DNA from: Sporolactobacillus sp. THM7-7
Lineage (GTDB): Bacteria; Bacillota; Bacilli; Bacillales; Sporolactobacillaceae
DNA: 52,430 nucleotides
Direction: 5' to 3'
NCBI RefSeq assembly: GCF_004153225.1
Contig: NZ_SEMB01000022.1
Span: 1-52,430, forward strand
Shown here: piece after piece, positions 17,584 through 27,087 of the stretch
Layout: each line of letters begins with the position of its first letter
Position numbering within the stretch: the stretch's first letter is position 1
Notes under the pieces: model-generated
What the model was told of the DNA's origin: nothing
The model's database searches: none
What the model saw: the letters and a program-made list of their open reading frames with translations, nothing else
Translations under genes and position numbers: made by a program

Positions 17584-17711
17584 ATTAATCTGTTTTATTA
17601 GGCCATCGATGGAACGGGCAGATTTTTGCTATTTGTGTCCGCTTCCTCAGTAAAGAGAGATATAAATGCATCTGTGCTGGCCGGAAAAACTTAAGCGGAG
17701 TATCGTATAAA

Positions 17712-17746
17712 AAAACTGGGGATCAGCCGTCCCCAGTTTTCTTTAC
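17712..17746 (+). terminator. second, orphan rho-independent terminator
   Basis: AAAACTGGGGA (17712-17722) pairs perfectly with TCCCCAGTTTT (17730-17740), then CTTT. No gene lies between it and the aspA terminator, so it backs that up or ends an unseen short RNA. The remainder of 17512-17950 holds the deo promoter and an 11-bp direct repeat, GGTTGACGGTT, at 17844-17854 and 17907-17917. Confidence 0.8.
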
Positions 17747-17754
17747 GGCTTTAT

Positions 17755-17783
17755 TTGAGATAGGATAAAATGAATATTATAAA
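17755..17783 (+). promoter_or_regulatory. sigma-A promoter of the deo operon
   Basis: TTGAGA (17755-17760), 17-bp spacer, TATAAA (17778-17783), about 165 bases before deoB. Confidence 0.65.
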
Positions 17784-17950
17784 GGGTGATGATCGATGCA
17801 TAAATATTGAAAGAAAACGGAAATGTCCCTATTACTCACTAACGGTTGACGGTTCGAGGCCGCTCGTGGCACGGTGAGCACGCACAATCAACCTATAGCT
17901 CGTAATGGTTGACGGTTGTCCCGTTTACTAAAAAGAAACAGGTGAAGATG

Positions 17951-19144
17951 ATGGCGGAAAAATATAAGCGAATACATATTATTGTGCTGGATTCGGTCGG
18001 GATCGGCGAAGCGACCGATGCGGCGAAATATCATGACGAGGGATGCGACACGCTCGGGCACACCGCCGAGGCGATGGGCGGGCTGAATGTGCCGAATCTG
18101 GCGAAAATGGGGCTCTCGAATATTCGTCCGGAAAACCCGATCAAAGGGGTACCTCTGCAGGAGCGTCCGATCGCTTACTATACGAAAATGCACGAGGTGT
18201 CCGCAGGAAAAGACAGTATGGATGGACACTGGGAGATGATGGGTCTTCCGGTAACGACGCCACTGCGCACTTTCCCGGAAGGATTCCCGGATGAGCTGAT
18301 CGAAAAAATCGAGGCGTACAGTGGGCGTAAAGTGCTCTGGAACAAGCCGGCGAGTGGTACGGAAATCATTAAAAAATTCGGCGAACGCCAGATGAAGACT
18401 GGGGAACTGATCGTTTATACATCGGCCGATTCGGTGCTGCAAATTGCCGCCCATGAGCGGGTGATCCCGCTTAATGAGCTGTACGATATTTGTGCGTACT
18501 GCCGCAGGCTGACGGCTGAGGAGCCGTATCGTATCGGCCGGGTGATCGCGCGGCCGTATGTGGGTGACAGCGCCGAAAATTTTGAACGAACGGCCAATCG
18601 ACGGGATCTGACGCTTGAGCCCCCGGAAGAGACGGTGCTGGACTTTTTGGTTTACGCGGGACTGGACTCGCTCGCGATCGGCAAGATCAATGATATTTTC
18701 AGCGGCCGTGGGATCTCGCAAGGCTGGCACACAGAGAGTAACGACGATGGGGTGAATCGATGGATCGAGGTGCTGAACCGTGATTTTCACGGATTATCTT
18801 TCACCAATCTGGTTGATTTTGACGCGAAGTACGGTCATCGCCGCGAGCCGGTGCTGTTCGGAAAGGCGCTTGAAGCCTTTGATCGCCAATTGGGCGAGGC
18901 GCTGCCGAAGCTGAAGTCTGATGATTTACTGATTATCACGGCAGATCACGGCAACGATCCGGGGTTCAGAGGGACGGACCATACTCGGGAGTATGTGCCG
19001 CTGCTCGTTTATTCTCCGAAGTTTTCCAAAGGCCGCCCGCTTCCGGTTCGGAAGATATTTGCCGATATCGGCGCGACGGTTGCCGAGAATTTTGGTGTTA
19101 GAAGGCCGAAAGTCGGCGACAGTTTTTTACAGGACTTAAAATGA
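17951..19144 (+). CDS. deoB: phosphopentomutase
   Basis: Alkaline-phosphatase-superfamily mutase that interconverts (deoxy)ribose 1-phosphate and 5-phosphate in nucleoside salvage; 397 residues. Metal and phosphate motifs are [10 protein letters not shown] near the N-terminus, [34 protein letters not shown] and [13 protein letters not shown] chose the ATG at 17951 ([15 protein letters not shown]), matching the family start, with AGGTGA five bases upstream; a second ATG directly precedes it. First gene of deoB-pdp-deoC. Confidence 0.97.
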   Translation: MAEKYKRIHIIVLDSVGIGEATDAAKYHDEGCDTLGHTAEAMGGLNVPNLAKMGLSNIRPENPIKGVPLQERPIAYYTKMHEVSAGKDSMDGHWEMMGLPVTTPLRTFPEGFPDELIEKIEAYSGRKVLWNKPASGTEIIKKFGERQMKTGELIVYTSADSVLQIAAHERVIPLNELYDICAYCRRLTAEEPYRIGRVIARPYVGDSAENFERTANRRDLTLEPPEETVLDFLVYAGLDSLAIGKINDIFSGRGISQGWHTESNDDGVNRWIEVLNRDFHGLSFTNLVDFDAKYGHRREPVLFGKALEAFDRQLGEALPKLKSDDLLIITADHGNDPGFRGTDHTREYVPLLVYSPKFSKGRPLPVRKIFADIGATVAENFGVRRPKVGDSFLQDLK

Positions 19145-19154
19145 GGTGAGCGCT

Positions 19155-20456
19155 ATGAGAATGGTTGATATCATAACGAAAAAGAGAGACGGAGGGGAAT
19201 TGTCTCCGGAGGAAATCCGTTTTTTTATTCATGGTTATGTGCAGGGAGAGATACCGGATTACCAGGCGAGCGCACTCACGATGGCGATCTATTTTCAGGA
19301 TATGACCGATCGCGAAATCGCCGAGCTGACGCGGGCGATGATCGCTTCCGGAGAGACCGTTGACCTCTCCCCTATCGCTGGGGTCAAGGTTGATAAGCAT
19401 TCAACGGGTGGCGTCGGAGATACGACTACACTCGTTCTCGCGCCGCTTGTCGCCTCGGTCGGGGTTCCGGTGGCTAAAATGTCGGGGCGCGGGCTCGGAT
19501 TTACCGGCGGAACGATCGACAAGCTGGAGTCGATCGCCGGCTTCCACGTCGAGCTTTCGACCGATCAGTTTATCGATCGAGTCAACCGAAACAAAATCGC
19601 CGTGATCGGTCAGACCGGTGATCTCGTGCCGGCCGATAAAAAGCTGTATGCTCTGCGCGATGTAACCGGTTCGGTCGAATCGATACCGCTGATCGCAAGT
19701 TCCATCATGAGCAAGAAAATCGCGGCGGGAGCGGATGCCATTGTGCTCGAAGTGACAACCGGCGCCGGTGCGTTTATGAAAAGCGAGCAGGATGCGATAC
19801 GCCTGGCGGAGACGATGGTCCGGATCGGCAGGCATGTCGGCCGCGAGACGATCGCCGTCATTACTGACATGTCGCAGCCGCTCGGACGCGCGGTCGGCAA
19901 TGCGCTCGAGGTCAGGGAAGCGATCGATACGCTGAAAGGACGCGGCCCGGCCGATTTAACCGAACTCGTGCTGACACTCGGAAGCCGGATGGTGCTTCTA
20001 GCCGGGAAAGCGGCGTCGGCGGCAGAGGCGCGCCGAATGCTCGAATCCTCTCTTGAAAGCGGACAGGCGCTCGTCAAATTCAAACAGTTTGTCGAGAGCC
20101 AGGGCGGCGACCCAGGCGTCGCTGATCGGCCGGATATGCTGCCGCAGGCAAAATATCGTATTGATCTCCCGGCGAAACGGACGGGTGTTGTCGCTCGGCT
20201 CGTTGCGGACAAAATCGGTCTTGCCGCCATGCTGCTTGGGGCGGGCCGGGCAACGAAGGAGGGGTCTGTCAACTTTGCCACCGGCATTGTACTCAACAAA
20301 AAGGTCGGCGAGCGGGTCGAGGCGGGTGAATCACTGTTAACCATTCACTCGGATCGTGAAAATGTCGACGAAGTCAGAGCGCTGCTCGATCAGAATATCG
20401 CGATTGAAGAGCACGCGGAGAAACCTAAGCTGATCCATTCGATCATTACAGAATAG
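19155..20456 (+). CDS. pdp: pyrimidine-nucleoside phosphorylase
   Basis: Phosphorolysis of uridine, deoxyuridine and thymidine to base plus (deoxy)ribose 1-phosphate. At 433 residues it equals the Bacillus Pdp length. Visible: [21 protein letters not shown], the phosphate-binding loop KHSTGGVGD (residues 81-89), the thymidine-phosphorylase signature [18 protein letters not shown], and a C-terminal swivel domain. The ATG at 19155 follows GAGGTG by six bases; a GTG at 19146 would add three residues. It starts ten bases after deoB, so the two are cotranscribed and feed the same pentose phosphate. Confidence 0.97.
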   Translation: MRMVDIITKKRDGGELSPEEIRFFIHGYVQGEIPDYQASALTMAIYFQDMTDREIAELTRAMIASGETVDLSPIAGVKVDKHSTGGVGDTTTLVLAPLVASVGVPVAKMSGRGLGFTGGTIDKLESIAGFHVELSTDQFIDRVNRNKIAVIGQTGDLVPADKKLYALRDVTGSVESIPLIASSIMSKKIAAGADAIVLEVTTGAGAFMKSEQDAIRLAETMVRIGRHVGRETIAVITDMSQPLGRAVGNALEVREAIDTLKGRGPADLTELVLTLGSRMVLLAGKAASAAEARRMLESSLESGQALVKFKQFVESQGGDPGVADRPDMLPQAKYRIDLPAKRTGVVARLVADKIGLAAMLLGAGRATKEGSVNFATGIVLNKKVGERVEAGESLLTIHSDRENVDEVRALLDQNIAIEEHAEKPKLIHSIITE

Positions 20457-20475
20457 ATGGAAAGAGGAAGCAACG

Positions 20476-21129
20476 ATGATAACGAATCTGGCGACATACA
20501 TTGACCACACTGCGCTAAAACCCGACGCGACAAAAGCGGATATCGTGAAGCTGACGGATGAAGCGAAGCAATTCGGTTTTGCCTCCGTTTGCATTAATCC
20601 GTGCTGGGTGGCGCTTGCGGCCGAGCGGCTCAGAGAATCGGAAGTCAAAGTGTGTACCGTCATCGGTTTCCCGCTTGGCGCAAGCACCCCGGAAGTAAAA
20701 GCATTCGAAACGAAAGACGCGGTAGCTAATGGCGCCGATGAAGTCGATATGGTGATGAATATCGGTGCGCTGAAAAGCGGGGATATGGATACGGTGGAAG
20801 CAGATATTCGCGCCGTTGTTCAGGCTGCGGATCACAAGGCCCTCGTCAAAGTGATCATCGAAGCCTGCCTGCTCAGCGACGAAGAAAAAGTTCAGGTCTG
20901 CCGGCTTGCGGTCAAAGCCGGCGCCGATTATGTCAAGACATCGACCGGCTTTTCAACCGGTGGCGCAACCGTAGCCGACGTCGCTCTGATGCGAAAAACC
21001 GTCGGGGAAGCGATCGGTGTCAAGGCGGCCGGAGGCATTCACTCAAAGGACGAAGCGGAAGCGATGATTGAAGCGGGAGCCACAAGGATCGGTGCGAGCG
21101 CAGGCGTCAAAATCATGAGCGAAATCTAA
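20476..21129 (+). CDS. deoC: deoxyribose-phosphate aldolase
   Basis: Class I aldolase splitting 2-deoxyribose 5-phosphate into acetaldehyde and glyceraldehyde 3-phosphate; 217 residues. It shows the TIM-barrel sequence with [11 protein letters not shown], Schiff-base lysine K154 (YVKTSTGF) and the second active-site lysine K183 (VKAAGGI). GAAAGAGG precedes the ATG. It is the last gene of the salvage operon, 19 bases after pdp. The acetaldehyde it makes could be oxidised by the aldehyde dehydrogenase at 25393 (inference). Confidence 0.97.
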   Translation: MITNLATYIDHTALKPDATKADIVKLTDEAKQFGFASVCINPCWVALAAERLRESEVKVCTVIGFPLGASTPEVKAFETKDAVANGADEVDMVMNIGALKSGDMDTVEADIRAVVQAADHKALVKVIIEACLLSDEEKVQVCRLAVKAGADYVKTSTGFSTGGATVADVALMRKTVGEAIGVKAAGGIHSKDEAEAMIEAGATRIGASAGVKIMSEI

Positions 21130-21169
21130 TCGAAGCAGACGGAGTCGTCAGGAAAAAATAGAAAAACAC

Positions 21170-21198
21170 TTGTCATGGATTAATAAAAATGGTATAAT
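21170..21198 (+). promoter_or_regulatory. sigma-A promoter of the tRNA gene
   Basis: TTGTCA (21170-21175), 17-bp spacer, TATAAT (21193-21198), about 50 bases before the tRNA. It makes the tRNA a separate transcription unit. Confidence 0.85.
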
Positions 21199-21255
21199 AT
21201 TTTTCGTGCCGAATGAGCGATGTCGTTAAAGTTCATGATAAAGCACGATGATTAT

Positions 21256-21327
21256 AGGGCGTTGGGCAAGTGGTTAAGCCAATGGATTCTCATTCCATGA
21301 TCGCGGGTTCAATTCCCGTACGCCCTC
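21256..21327 (+). tRNA. tRNA-Glu, anticodon CUC
   Basis: Cloverleaf read directly: acceptor AGGGCGT/ACGCCCT (7 bp), U8, D-arm GGC...GCC with AAGTGGTTAA loop, anticodon stem ATGGA/TCCAT around TTCTCAT (anticodon CTC at 34-36), T-arm GCGGG-TTCAATT-CCCGT. The CCA end is not encoded. Two features are odd for a bacterial tRNA-Glu: an A1:U72 first pair and a C at position 73. The CUC isoacceptor is also less common than UUC. Confidence 0.9.
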
Positions 21328-21342
21328 CTAATCGAAAAAAAG

Positions 21343-21393
21343 AAGCCATCCCTCGCTGAGCGGCTGACCGCTAGGTATGGGTGGTTTTTTTGT
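21343..21393 (+). terminator. terminator after the tRNA
   Basis: AAGCCATCC pairs with GGGTGGTT (two G-U pairs) enclosing AGCGG-CTGA-CCGCT, followed by a run of T. Confidence 0.8.
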
Positions 21394-21440
21394 TTAACGG
21401 GAAGCTTACGCTTTTTAAGGCGTTTTGTTCTACTGTTAGG

Positions 21441-21530
21441 AAAGTATAAAAAAATTAGCGGAAAACAGTATCAGGAAAACTAAGCCTCTGGCTGCGTTAA
21501 GACTTGCCAATCGGCAAGTTTTTCTTCATA
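21441..21530 (+). repeat. dispersed hairpin repeat, copy 2
   Basis: From AAAGTATAAA through TTAGCGGAAAACAGTATCAG, a core starting GAAAACTAAGCC and ending GGCAAGTTTTTCTTCAT. The ends pair. It is closest to the copy at 46660-46749. Confidence 0.8.
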
Positions 21531-21599
21531 AGGGTGTTTCTGCCTTGTGGTAACATAAAGATGAGACAGATTTTTTTGCAGGAGGAGGTCGGACTGGAA

Positions 21600-21761
21600 T
21601 TGAGCTATCGATTTTACTTTACGTGTATGGTGATCACATTGATCATCATTGGCATTCTTCAATTCTTTGAATTACCTGACTACCCCAACTATGTTTTATT
21701 GATTGCAAGTATTCTATTTGGAGCGCTTGGCTATATCAAAAAATTTTACATCAAACAGTAA
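21600..21761 (+). CDS. small two-helix membrane protein
   Basis: 53-residue protein, not recognised. Two hydrophobic helices are seen (about residues 4-21 FYFTCMVITLIIIGILQF and 27-45 PNYVLLIASILFGALGYI) with a basic C-terminus (KKFYIKQ). The start is a TTG at 21600 with GGAGGAGGT about ten bases upstream; a longer frame from 21504 has no ribosome site and runs through the repeat. It lies between two copies of the dispersed repeat. Confidence 0.65.
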   Translation: MSYRFYFTCMVITLIIIGILQFFELPDYPNYVLLIASILFGALGYIKKFYIKQ

Positions 21762-21825
21762 TATCAGTTGTTCAGGGTGAATGGCTTTTGTTTTATCGGA
21801 ATGACATCTTTTTTACACAAATAAG

Positions 21826-21917
21826 AAAGTATAAAAGAAAAAGATTAGCGGAAGCTCGTATCAGAAAAACTAAGGCTCAGCCGGCGTCATAGACTGGCTT
21901 TGCCAAGTTTTTCTTCA
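21826..21917 (+). repeat. dispersed hairpin repeat, copy 3
   Basis: Full-length copy with AAAGTATAAAAG, TTAGCGGAAGC, the core AGAAAAACTAAGGC...GCCAAGTTTTTCT and CTTCAC. The terminal AGAAAAACT and AGTTTTTCT segments are complementary. Its reverse complement aligns to the copy in walH. Confidence 0.85.
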
Positions 21918-21938
21918 CGCGATTTTTCAAGAAATAGA

Positions 21939-21967
21939 TTGAAAGCGATTACAATATGAGTTAAAAT
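21939..21967 (+). promoter_or_regulatory. ndh promoter overlapped by a perfect cre (CcpA) site
   Basis: TTGAAA (21939-21944), 17-bp spacer, TAAAAT (21962-21967). Positions 21940-21953 read TGAAAGCGATTACA, an exact match to the CcpA consensus TGWAANCGNTNWCA, lying over the -35 and spacer. CcpA binding here would block RNA polymerase, implying carbon catabolite repression of NDH-2. Confidence 0.8.
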
Positions 21968-22072
21968 AATAGTTGGAGAGATGTGAACAATTTGTGACAA
22001 CCTTGAGTCTTATATATTTAGATGATGGTCGAAAAGTCCAGAGAAATCATACGCAAGAAAGGGTGAGCCACT

Positions 22073-23275
22073 GTGAGAAAGAAAAGAATGGTCATTCTGG
22101 GCGCGGGCTATGGCGGACTGAGAACGTTGAAGAAGCTTCAGGAACTGCGGCCGGATGCGGATATAGTCATTGTCGACAAGAACAATTACCATTGCGAAAC
22201 AACATCGCTTCACGAGGTGGCGGCGGGAACAGCCGAAGCGAAGGAGATCTGTTACCCGATCTCATGTGTCGTCGATCCGCAGCGAACGGTCTTCATCCAG
22301 GACGCAGTAACCCGTGTGGAACGGGAATGTAAAAAAATTATTTTTAAAAAAAATCCCCCGCTGACATACGATTACTTGCTGATTGGACTGGGCTTTGAGT
22401 CGGAATCGTACGGTATTCAGGGGATTAACGAGTATGCCCTGGCAATCTCGGATATTCCTTCAGTCAAACGAATCCGCCGCCATATCGAAAAACAATTTGC
22501 CAAGTGGAAAGAGGATCATAAAGACGAGCGACTGACGATTGTCGTCGGCGGCGCGGGGTTTACAAGCTTCGAGTTTCTCGGTGAACTGACGCATCGCCTG
22601 CCGGAACTTATCCAACGCTATCATATTTTGAAAAGCAAGGTAAAAATCATCTGTATCGAATCGTCGCCGAATGTTCTCCCGATGTTCGACCGAAAACTGG
22701 CGCACTACGGCACAAGCCGGCTGAAAAAACGCGGGGTCCGCTTTGTTGTCGGACGGGTCAATCGGGTCATGGCGAACCACGTATATTATAAAAACGGCGA
22801 TGAATTGAGAGTGATTCATACGGGCACGTTTGTCTGGGGGGGTGGCGTCCGGGGCAGCTCGGTGATTGAGGCTTCCGGCTTCCGGCAGCAGCGCGGCCGT
22901 GTCCGTGTTAAATCAGATCTGACGGTGCCTGGTTATCCGGATATCCTGATTATCGGCGACTGTTCGGCGGTTATGGATCCGAAGACCGGCAGCCCCTACC
23001 CGACTACGGCCCAGATCGCCTTGCAGCAGGCGGATTGCGCGGCTCAGAACCTAAAAGCGCTCGTTGACGGAACGCCGCTAAAGAAATTCGTCTACAAGTG
23101 GAAAGGGACGGTCTGCTCGCTTGGCCGAAATGACGGTATGGGTCAGGTGATGGGTAAGAATCTGAAAGGCTATCCGGCGTCATTTATGAAAAAAATCATC
23201 GACAATCGTTCCCTGGTTAAAATCGGCGGTGTCGAAACGATGCTGAAAAAGGGAAAGTTCAGTTTGAGTAGATGA
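22073..23275 (+). CDS. ndh: type II NADH:quinone oxidoreductase (NDH-2)
   Basis: Single-subunit, non-proton-pumping membrane-associated flavoprotein transferring electrons from NADH to menaquinone; 400 residues. FAD Rossmann motif GAGYGG at 10-15, NADH-binding VVGGAGFTSFEFLGEL (about 157-172), and the FAD motif ILIIGDCSA near 300. The start is a GTG at 22073 with AAAGGGTGAG upstream. Its promoter carries a perfect cre site, so expression should rise when preferred sugars run out. A terminator serving both strands follows at 23443. The protein could regenerate NAD without lactate production. Confidence 0.92.
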   Translation: MRKKRMVILGAGYGGLRTLKKLQELRPDADIVIVDKNNYHCETTSLHEVAAGTAEAKEICYPISCVVDPQRTVFIQDAVTRVERECKKIIFKKNPPLTYDYLLIGLGFESESYGIQGINEYALAISDIPSVKRIRRHIEKQFAKWKEDHKDERLTIVVGGAGFTSFEFLGELTHRLPELIQRYHILKSKVKIICIESSPNVLPMFDRKLAHYGTSRLKKRGVRFVVGRVNRVMANHVYYKNGDELRVIHTGTFVWGGGVRGSSVIEASGFRQQRGRVRVKSDLTVPGYPDILIIGDCSAVMDPKTGSPYPTTAQIALQQADCAAQNLKALVDGTPLKKFVYKWKGTVCSLGRNDGMGQVMGKNLKGYPASFMKKIIDNRSLVKIGGVETMLKKGKFSLSR

Positions 23276-23377
23276 AGTATCGGTTAGAAAAAGAAGACCT
23301 AAACATGAGCGGGTTCTTCCTTACTTTTTTGTCTGCAAGCCGTGTCTTCATCGTGATTATTTTCACAAAATCTGCTT

Positions 23378-23432
23378 AAAGAAAACTTGTCAAAGCTAAG
23401 GATTCGCCGCGGGTGAGCCTTGTTATCGTATG
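23378..23432 (-). repeat. dispersed hairpin repeat, copy 4 (diverged)
   Basis: AAAGAAAACTTGTCAAAGC...CGCCG...TGAGCCTTG matches the reverse complement of copy 3 over most of its core. It lies between ndh and metY. Confidence 0.6.
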
Positions 23433-23442
23433 GAACAAAATA

Positions 23443-23477
23443 AAAACCCTTCAGTGCAATGGGCACTGAAGGGTTTT
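23443..23477 (-). terminator. terminator after metY, probably bidirectional
   Basis: AAAACCCTTCAGTGC (23443-23457) pairs perfectly over 15 bp with 23463-23477. The A-rich left flank gives a T-run on the minus strand, and GGTTTTAG on the plus strand could also stop ndh. Confidence 0.92.
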
Positions 23478-23500
23478 AGATTGATTGGAATATTATCCTA

Positions 23501-24820
<1,320 letters not shown>

Positions 24821-24878
24821 CTATACCTTAATGTTTTTTTGATTAAATAAAATCTTAGATTGGAAAGGGATGCAGATT

Positions 24879-25034
24879 AAAAGGCTGCTCTCCTGCAGAA
24901 TAAAAGGAAAGCAGCCTTTTGCCGATTTCTTTTCTTATCTGCCAGAATAGAATCTGCTGGAATTAACACCATACACGTCCCGCGTGCTGGTTGTCGGGCT
25001 TCTCAGGGCCAGTCCCTCCGCCGCTCTTGATAAG
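24879..25034 (-). promoter_or_regulatory. SAM-I (S-box) riboswitch with terminator, controlling metY
   Basis: On the minus strand the aptamer runs from CTTATCAAGAGCGG (25034) through GAGGGACTGGCCC and AAGCCCGACAACC to the closing GATAAG (24934); these are the S-box signatures. It is followed by a terminator (AAAAGGCTGCT / AGCAGCCTTTT, 24879-24920). SAM binding is known to favour termination, so metY is off when methionine/SAM is plentiful. Confidence 0.96.
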
Positions 25035-25052
25035 ATTTATTTAATTGAGTAT

Positions 25053-25081
25053 AGTGTAGCCCTCCTGCCGAAATTTGTCAA
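25053..25081 (-). promoter_or_regulatory. promoter of the metY riboswitch transcript
   Basis: Minus-strand TTGACA (25076-25081), 17-bp spacer, TACACT (25053-25058), about 20 bases before the aptamer. Confidence 0.8.
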
Positions 25082-25115
25082 CACTAAAATTAGAGTATTT
25101 TGGTATGATTAATGA

Positions 25116-25259
25116 ATGTTTGATCTTCTAACATACAGCGTTATCGGTATTTTCGAATTAAGATTTCCCAGTGGATATGCTCTTCTTCCCGAAAGATTTT
25201 CGCCAAATGGTACATTTGTTGATTCTTTTACAGTTACTGATGATTTGAACAAAGTTTGA
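25116..25259 (+). CDS. possible 47-residue hypothetical protein in an AT-rich patch
   Basis: ATG at 25116 reads MFDLLTYSVIGIFELRF and ends DDLNKV-TGA; reading through the TGA continues YFFFNDRKLF to a second stop. No ribosome site is present. An extended -10 (TGG-TATGAT, 25101-25109) would place the transcript start at about the ATG, which would make it leaderless. A 67-codon ORF lies on the other strand. The patch is visibly richer in A and T than its neighbours and may be a foreign remnant. Confidence 0.25.
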   Translation: MFDLLTYSVIGIFELRFPSGYALLPERFSPNGTFVDSFTVTDDLNKV

Positions 25260-25320
25260 TACTTCTTCTTCAATGATCGAAAGCTTTTTTGAATAGCTGC
25301 TGATTCATTCAACGGTCAGG

Positions 25321-25352
25321 AACAAAAAGAGAAGAGCGGCCGGCTCTTCTCT
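25321..25352 (-). terminator. terminator after the aldehyde dehydrogenase
   Basis: AGAGAAGAGC (25328-25337) pairs perfectly with GCTCTTCTCT (25343-25352); on the minus strand it is followed by TTTTTGTT. Confidence 0.92.
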
Positions 25353-25392
25353 AAAAAAGGTTTTTGGGGCTAGAGATCAACGCAGGTAGAAT

Positions 25393-26889
25393 TTAATACA
25401 GCCCTTCAACCGATTCTTTCGTACTGATGAAGATGTTCTTCGTTTGCGTATAAGCGTCGAGAATGCTCTTGTACGTTTCACGGCCGATGCCGGATTTTTT
25501 GTAGCCGCCGAACGGCGCGCCGGCCGGCAGCTGGTTGTAAGTGTTAACCCACATACGTCCGGTCTGAACGCCGCGCGCCACGCGAAGCGCCGTATTAATG
25601 TCGCGGGACCAGACGGCGCCTCCAAGGCCGTATTCGGACTGGTTGGCGAGTTCAATGACTTCATCGGCATCTTTAAACTTGATCACGGTCGCAACCGGTC
25701 CGAAGATTTCTTCCTGAGCGATACGCATGTCGTTTGTCGCGTCGGCAAGAATCGTCGGCGCCATGAATACCCCTTTTTCCAGACCGTTCTCTTCGAGTTT
25801 GCGGCCGCCGGTGATGCAGGTCGCGCCTTCGTCCTCGCCGATTTTCACATATTCCAGGATCTTATCCAGCTGCCGTTTATTGATCTGTGCCCCCATCTGA
25901 ACGCCGTCTTCCCACGGCAGACCGACTTTCACTTTTTCAAAAGCGTCTTTCAAAGCAGCAAGGAATTTATCGTAAATACCTTCCTGAACGAACAGCCGTG
26001 ATCCGGCGCAGCAAACCTGCCCCTGATTGAACAGAATGCCGAGCTGAGCGCCTTCAATCGCTCTTTCCCAAGGCGCGTCGTCAAAGAAAATGTTCGCTGA
26101 CTTGCCGCCGAGCTCAAGCGTCGCCGGGATCAGCTTGTCGGCTGCCGCCGAAGCGACTTTGTAGCCGACGGCGGTGGATCCGGTAAAGGCAAGTTTGCTG
26201 AAGCCCGGGTGCTGAAGCATATAATCGCCCGAATCGGAGCCTTTACCGGTGATGACATTAACCACACCGGCCGGCAAAACCTGGTCAAGCAGCTTGGCCA
26301 ATTCCAGAATACTCAGTGACGTTGCCGAAGACGGGTGAATCACTACCGTGTTGCCTGCCGCAATCGCCGGGGCGATTTTCCATGCAGCCATCAGCAGCGG
26401 GAAGTTCCACGGAACAATTTGCCCGACAACGCCGATTGGTTCTTTCAGATTGATGGTCAGTGTATTTTCGTCGAGCGCCTGAGCCGTCCCTTCCACAGAA
26501 CGGATGACACCGGCGAAATAGCGAAAATGGTCCGAACTTGCCGGAACATCGATCGTGCGCGTTTCTCTCAGCGGTTTGCCGTTGTCGAGTGTTTCAACAA
26601 GCGCCAAGTGATCGGCATGCTCATCGATCAGATCGGCGATTTTTAAAAGCATCGCACTTTTTTCCTGAACGCCGACTGTCTTCCACGATTCAAACGCCTT
26701 TGTCGCCGCTTCTACCGCTGCATCGACGTCTTCGTGGGTGGCATTGACGAATTCGGTCAGTTTTTCGCCATTACTTGGGTTGTAGCTTGCGAGTTTCCGC
26801 CCGCCGGAACCTTCGACCCACTGGCCGCCAATATATAGCTTATAATCCGCATCAACCGTCTGATTCAGCACTGCTTCCGGTACACTCAT
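25393..26889 (-). CDS. NAD(P)-dependent aldehyde dehydrogenase
   Basis: 498-residue enzyme oxidising aldehydes to acids, of the AldA/AldB (acetaldehyde-type) group. Visible: VPWNFPLLMAAWKIAPA (NAD site), FTGSTAVG, general base in LELGGKSANI (near 267), catalytic cysteine in GQVCCAGSR (near 300), and EEIFGPVATVIKF. AGGAGGG precedes the ATG at 26889. A cre-like site sits in its leader, suggesting catabolite repression. Acetaldehyde from DeoC is one plausible substrate (inference). Specificity cannot be read from sequence. Confidence 0.93.
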   Translation of the reverse strand: MSVPEAVLNQTVDADYKLYIGGQWVEGSGGRKLASYNPSNGEKLTEFVNATHEDVDAAVEAATKAFESWKTVGVQEKSAMLLKIADLIDEHADHLALVETLDNGKPLRETRTIDVPASSDHFRYFAGVIRSVEGTAQALDENTLTINLKEPIGVVGQIVPWNFPLLMAAWKIAPAIAAGNTVVIHPSSATSLSILELAKLLDQVLPAGVVNVITGKGSDSGDYMLQHPGFSKLAFTGSTAVGYKVASAAADKLIPATLELGGKSANIFFDDAPWERAIEGAQLGILFNQGQVCCAGSRLFVQEGIYDKFLAALKDAFEKVKVGLPWEDGVQMGAQINKRQLDKILEYVKIGEDEGATCITGGRKLEENGLEKGVFMAPTILADATNDMRIAQEEIFGPVATVIKFKDADEVIELANQSEYGLGGAVWSRDINTALRVARGVQTGRMWVNTYNQLPAGAPFGGYKKSGIGRETYKSILDAYTQTKNIFISTKESVEGLY

Positions 26890-26907
26890 GAAAAATCCCT
26901 CCTGTTT

Positions 26908-26921
26908 TGTAAGCGCTTATT
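26908..26921 (-). promoter_or_regulatory. cre-like (CcpA) site in the aldehyde dehydrogenase leader
   Basis: Minus strand AATAAGCGCTTACA matches 12 of 14 positions of TGWAANCGNTNWCA. It contains the palindromic core AAGCGCTT and lies just upstream of the ribosome site, where CcpA would act as a roadblock. Confidence 0.5.
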
Positions 26922-27087
26922 CCAATCATACTTCTATTTTAAATCATTATTGGGAAACGTCAAATCTAACGCTCTCTCAGATGATCGCGAAGCTCAGCGG
27001 ATGGTGAGGTTCAGCTAAGTACAACTGGTCTCTTAGGCCTGTCGGCAGCCGGTCGCTAAGTTTTATTCATGATACCGGCCCGTTTGC

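Noticed and set aside
17673-17714. 14-codon ORF MHLCWPEKLKRSIV between the two terminators after aspA
   Set aside because: No convincing ribosome site or promoter.
17888-18790. 300-codon minus-strand ORF opposite deoB
   Set aside because: Shadow of deoB, His/Arg-rich as expected from reading the antisense of biased codons; no ribosome site.
21976-22008. TGTGA half-sites upstream of ndh as a Rex operator
   Set aside because: The two half-sites are in direct, not inverted, orientation and do not form the Rex palindrome.
25109-25312. 67-codon minus-strand ORF in the AT-rich patch
   Set aside because: No ribosome site; the opposite-strand frame has slightly better support, and neither is convincing.
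27000-27072. Possible further copy of the dispersed hairpin repeat before the Gfo/Idh gene end
   Set aside because: Only the tail (GGTCGCTAAGTTTTATTCATG) resembles the family; too diverged to annotate.
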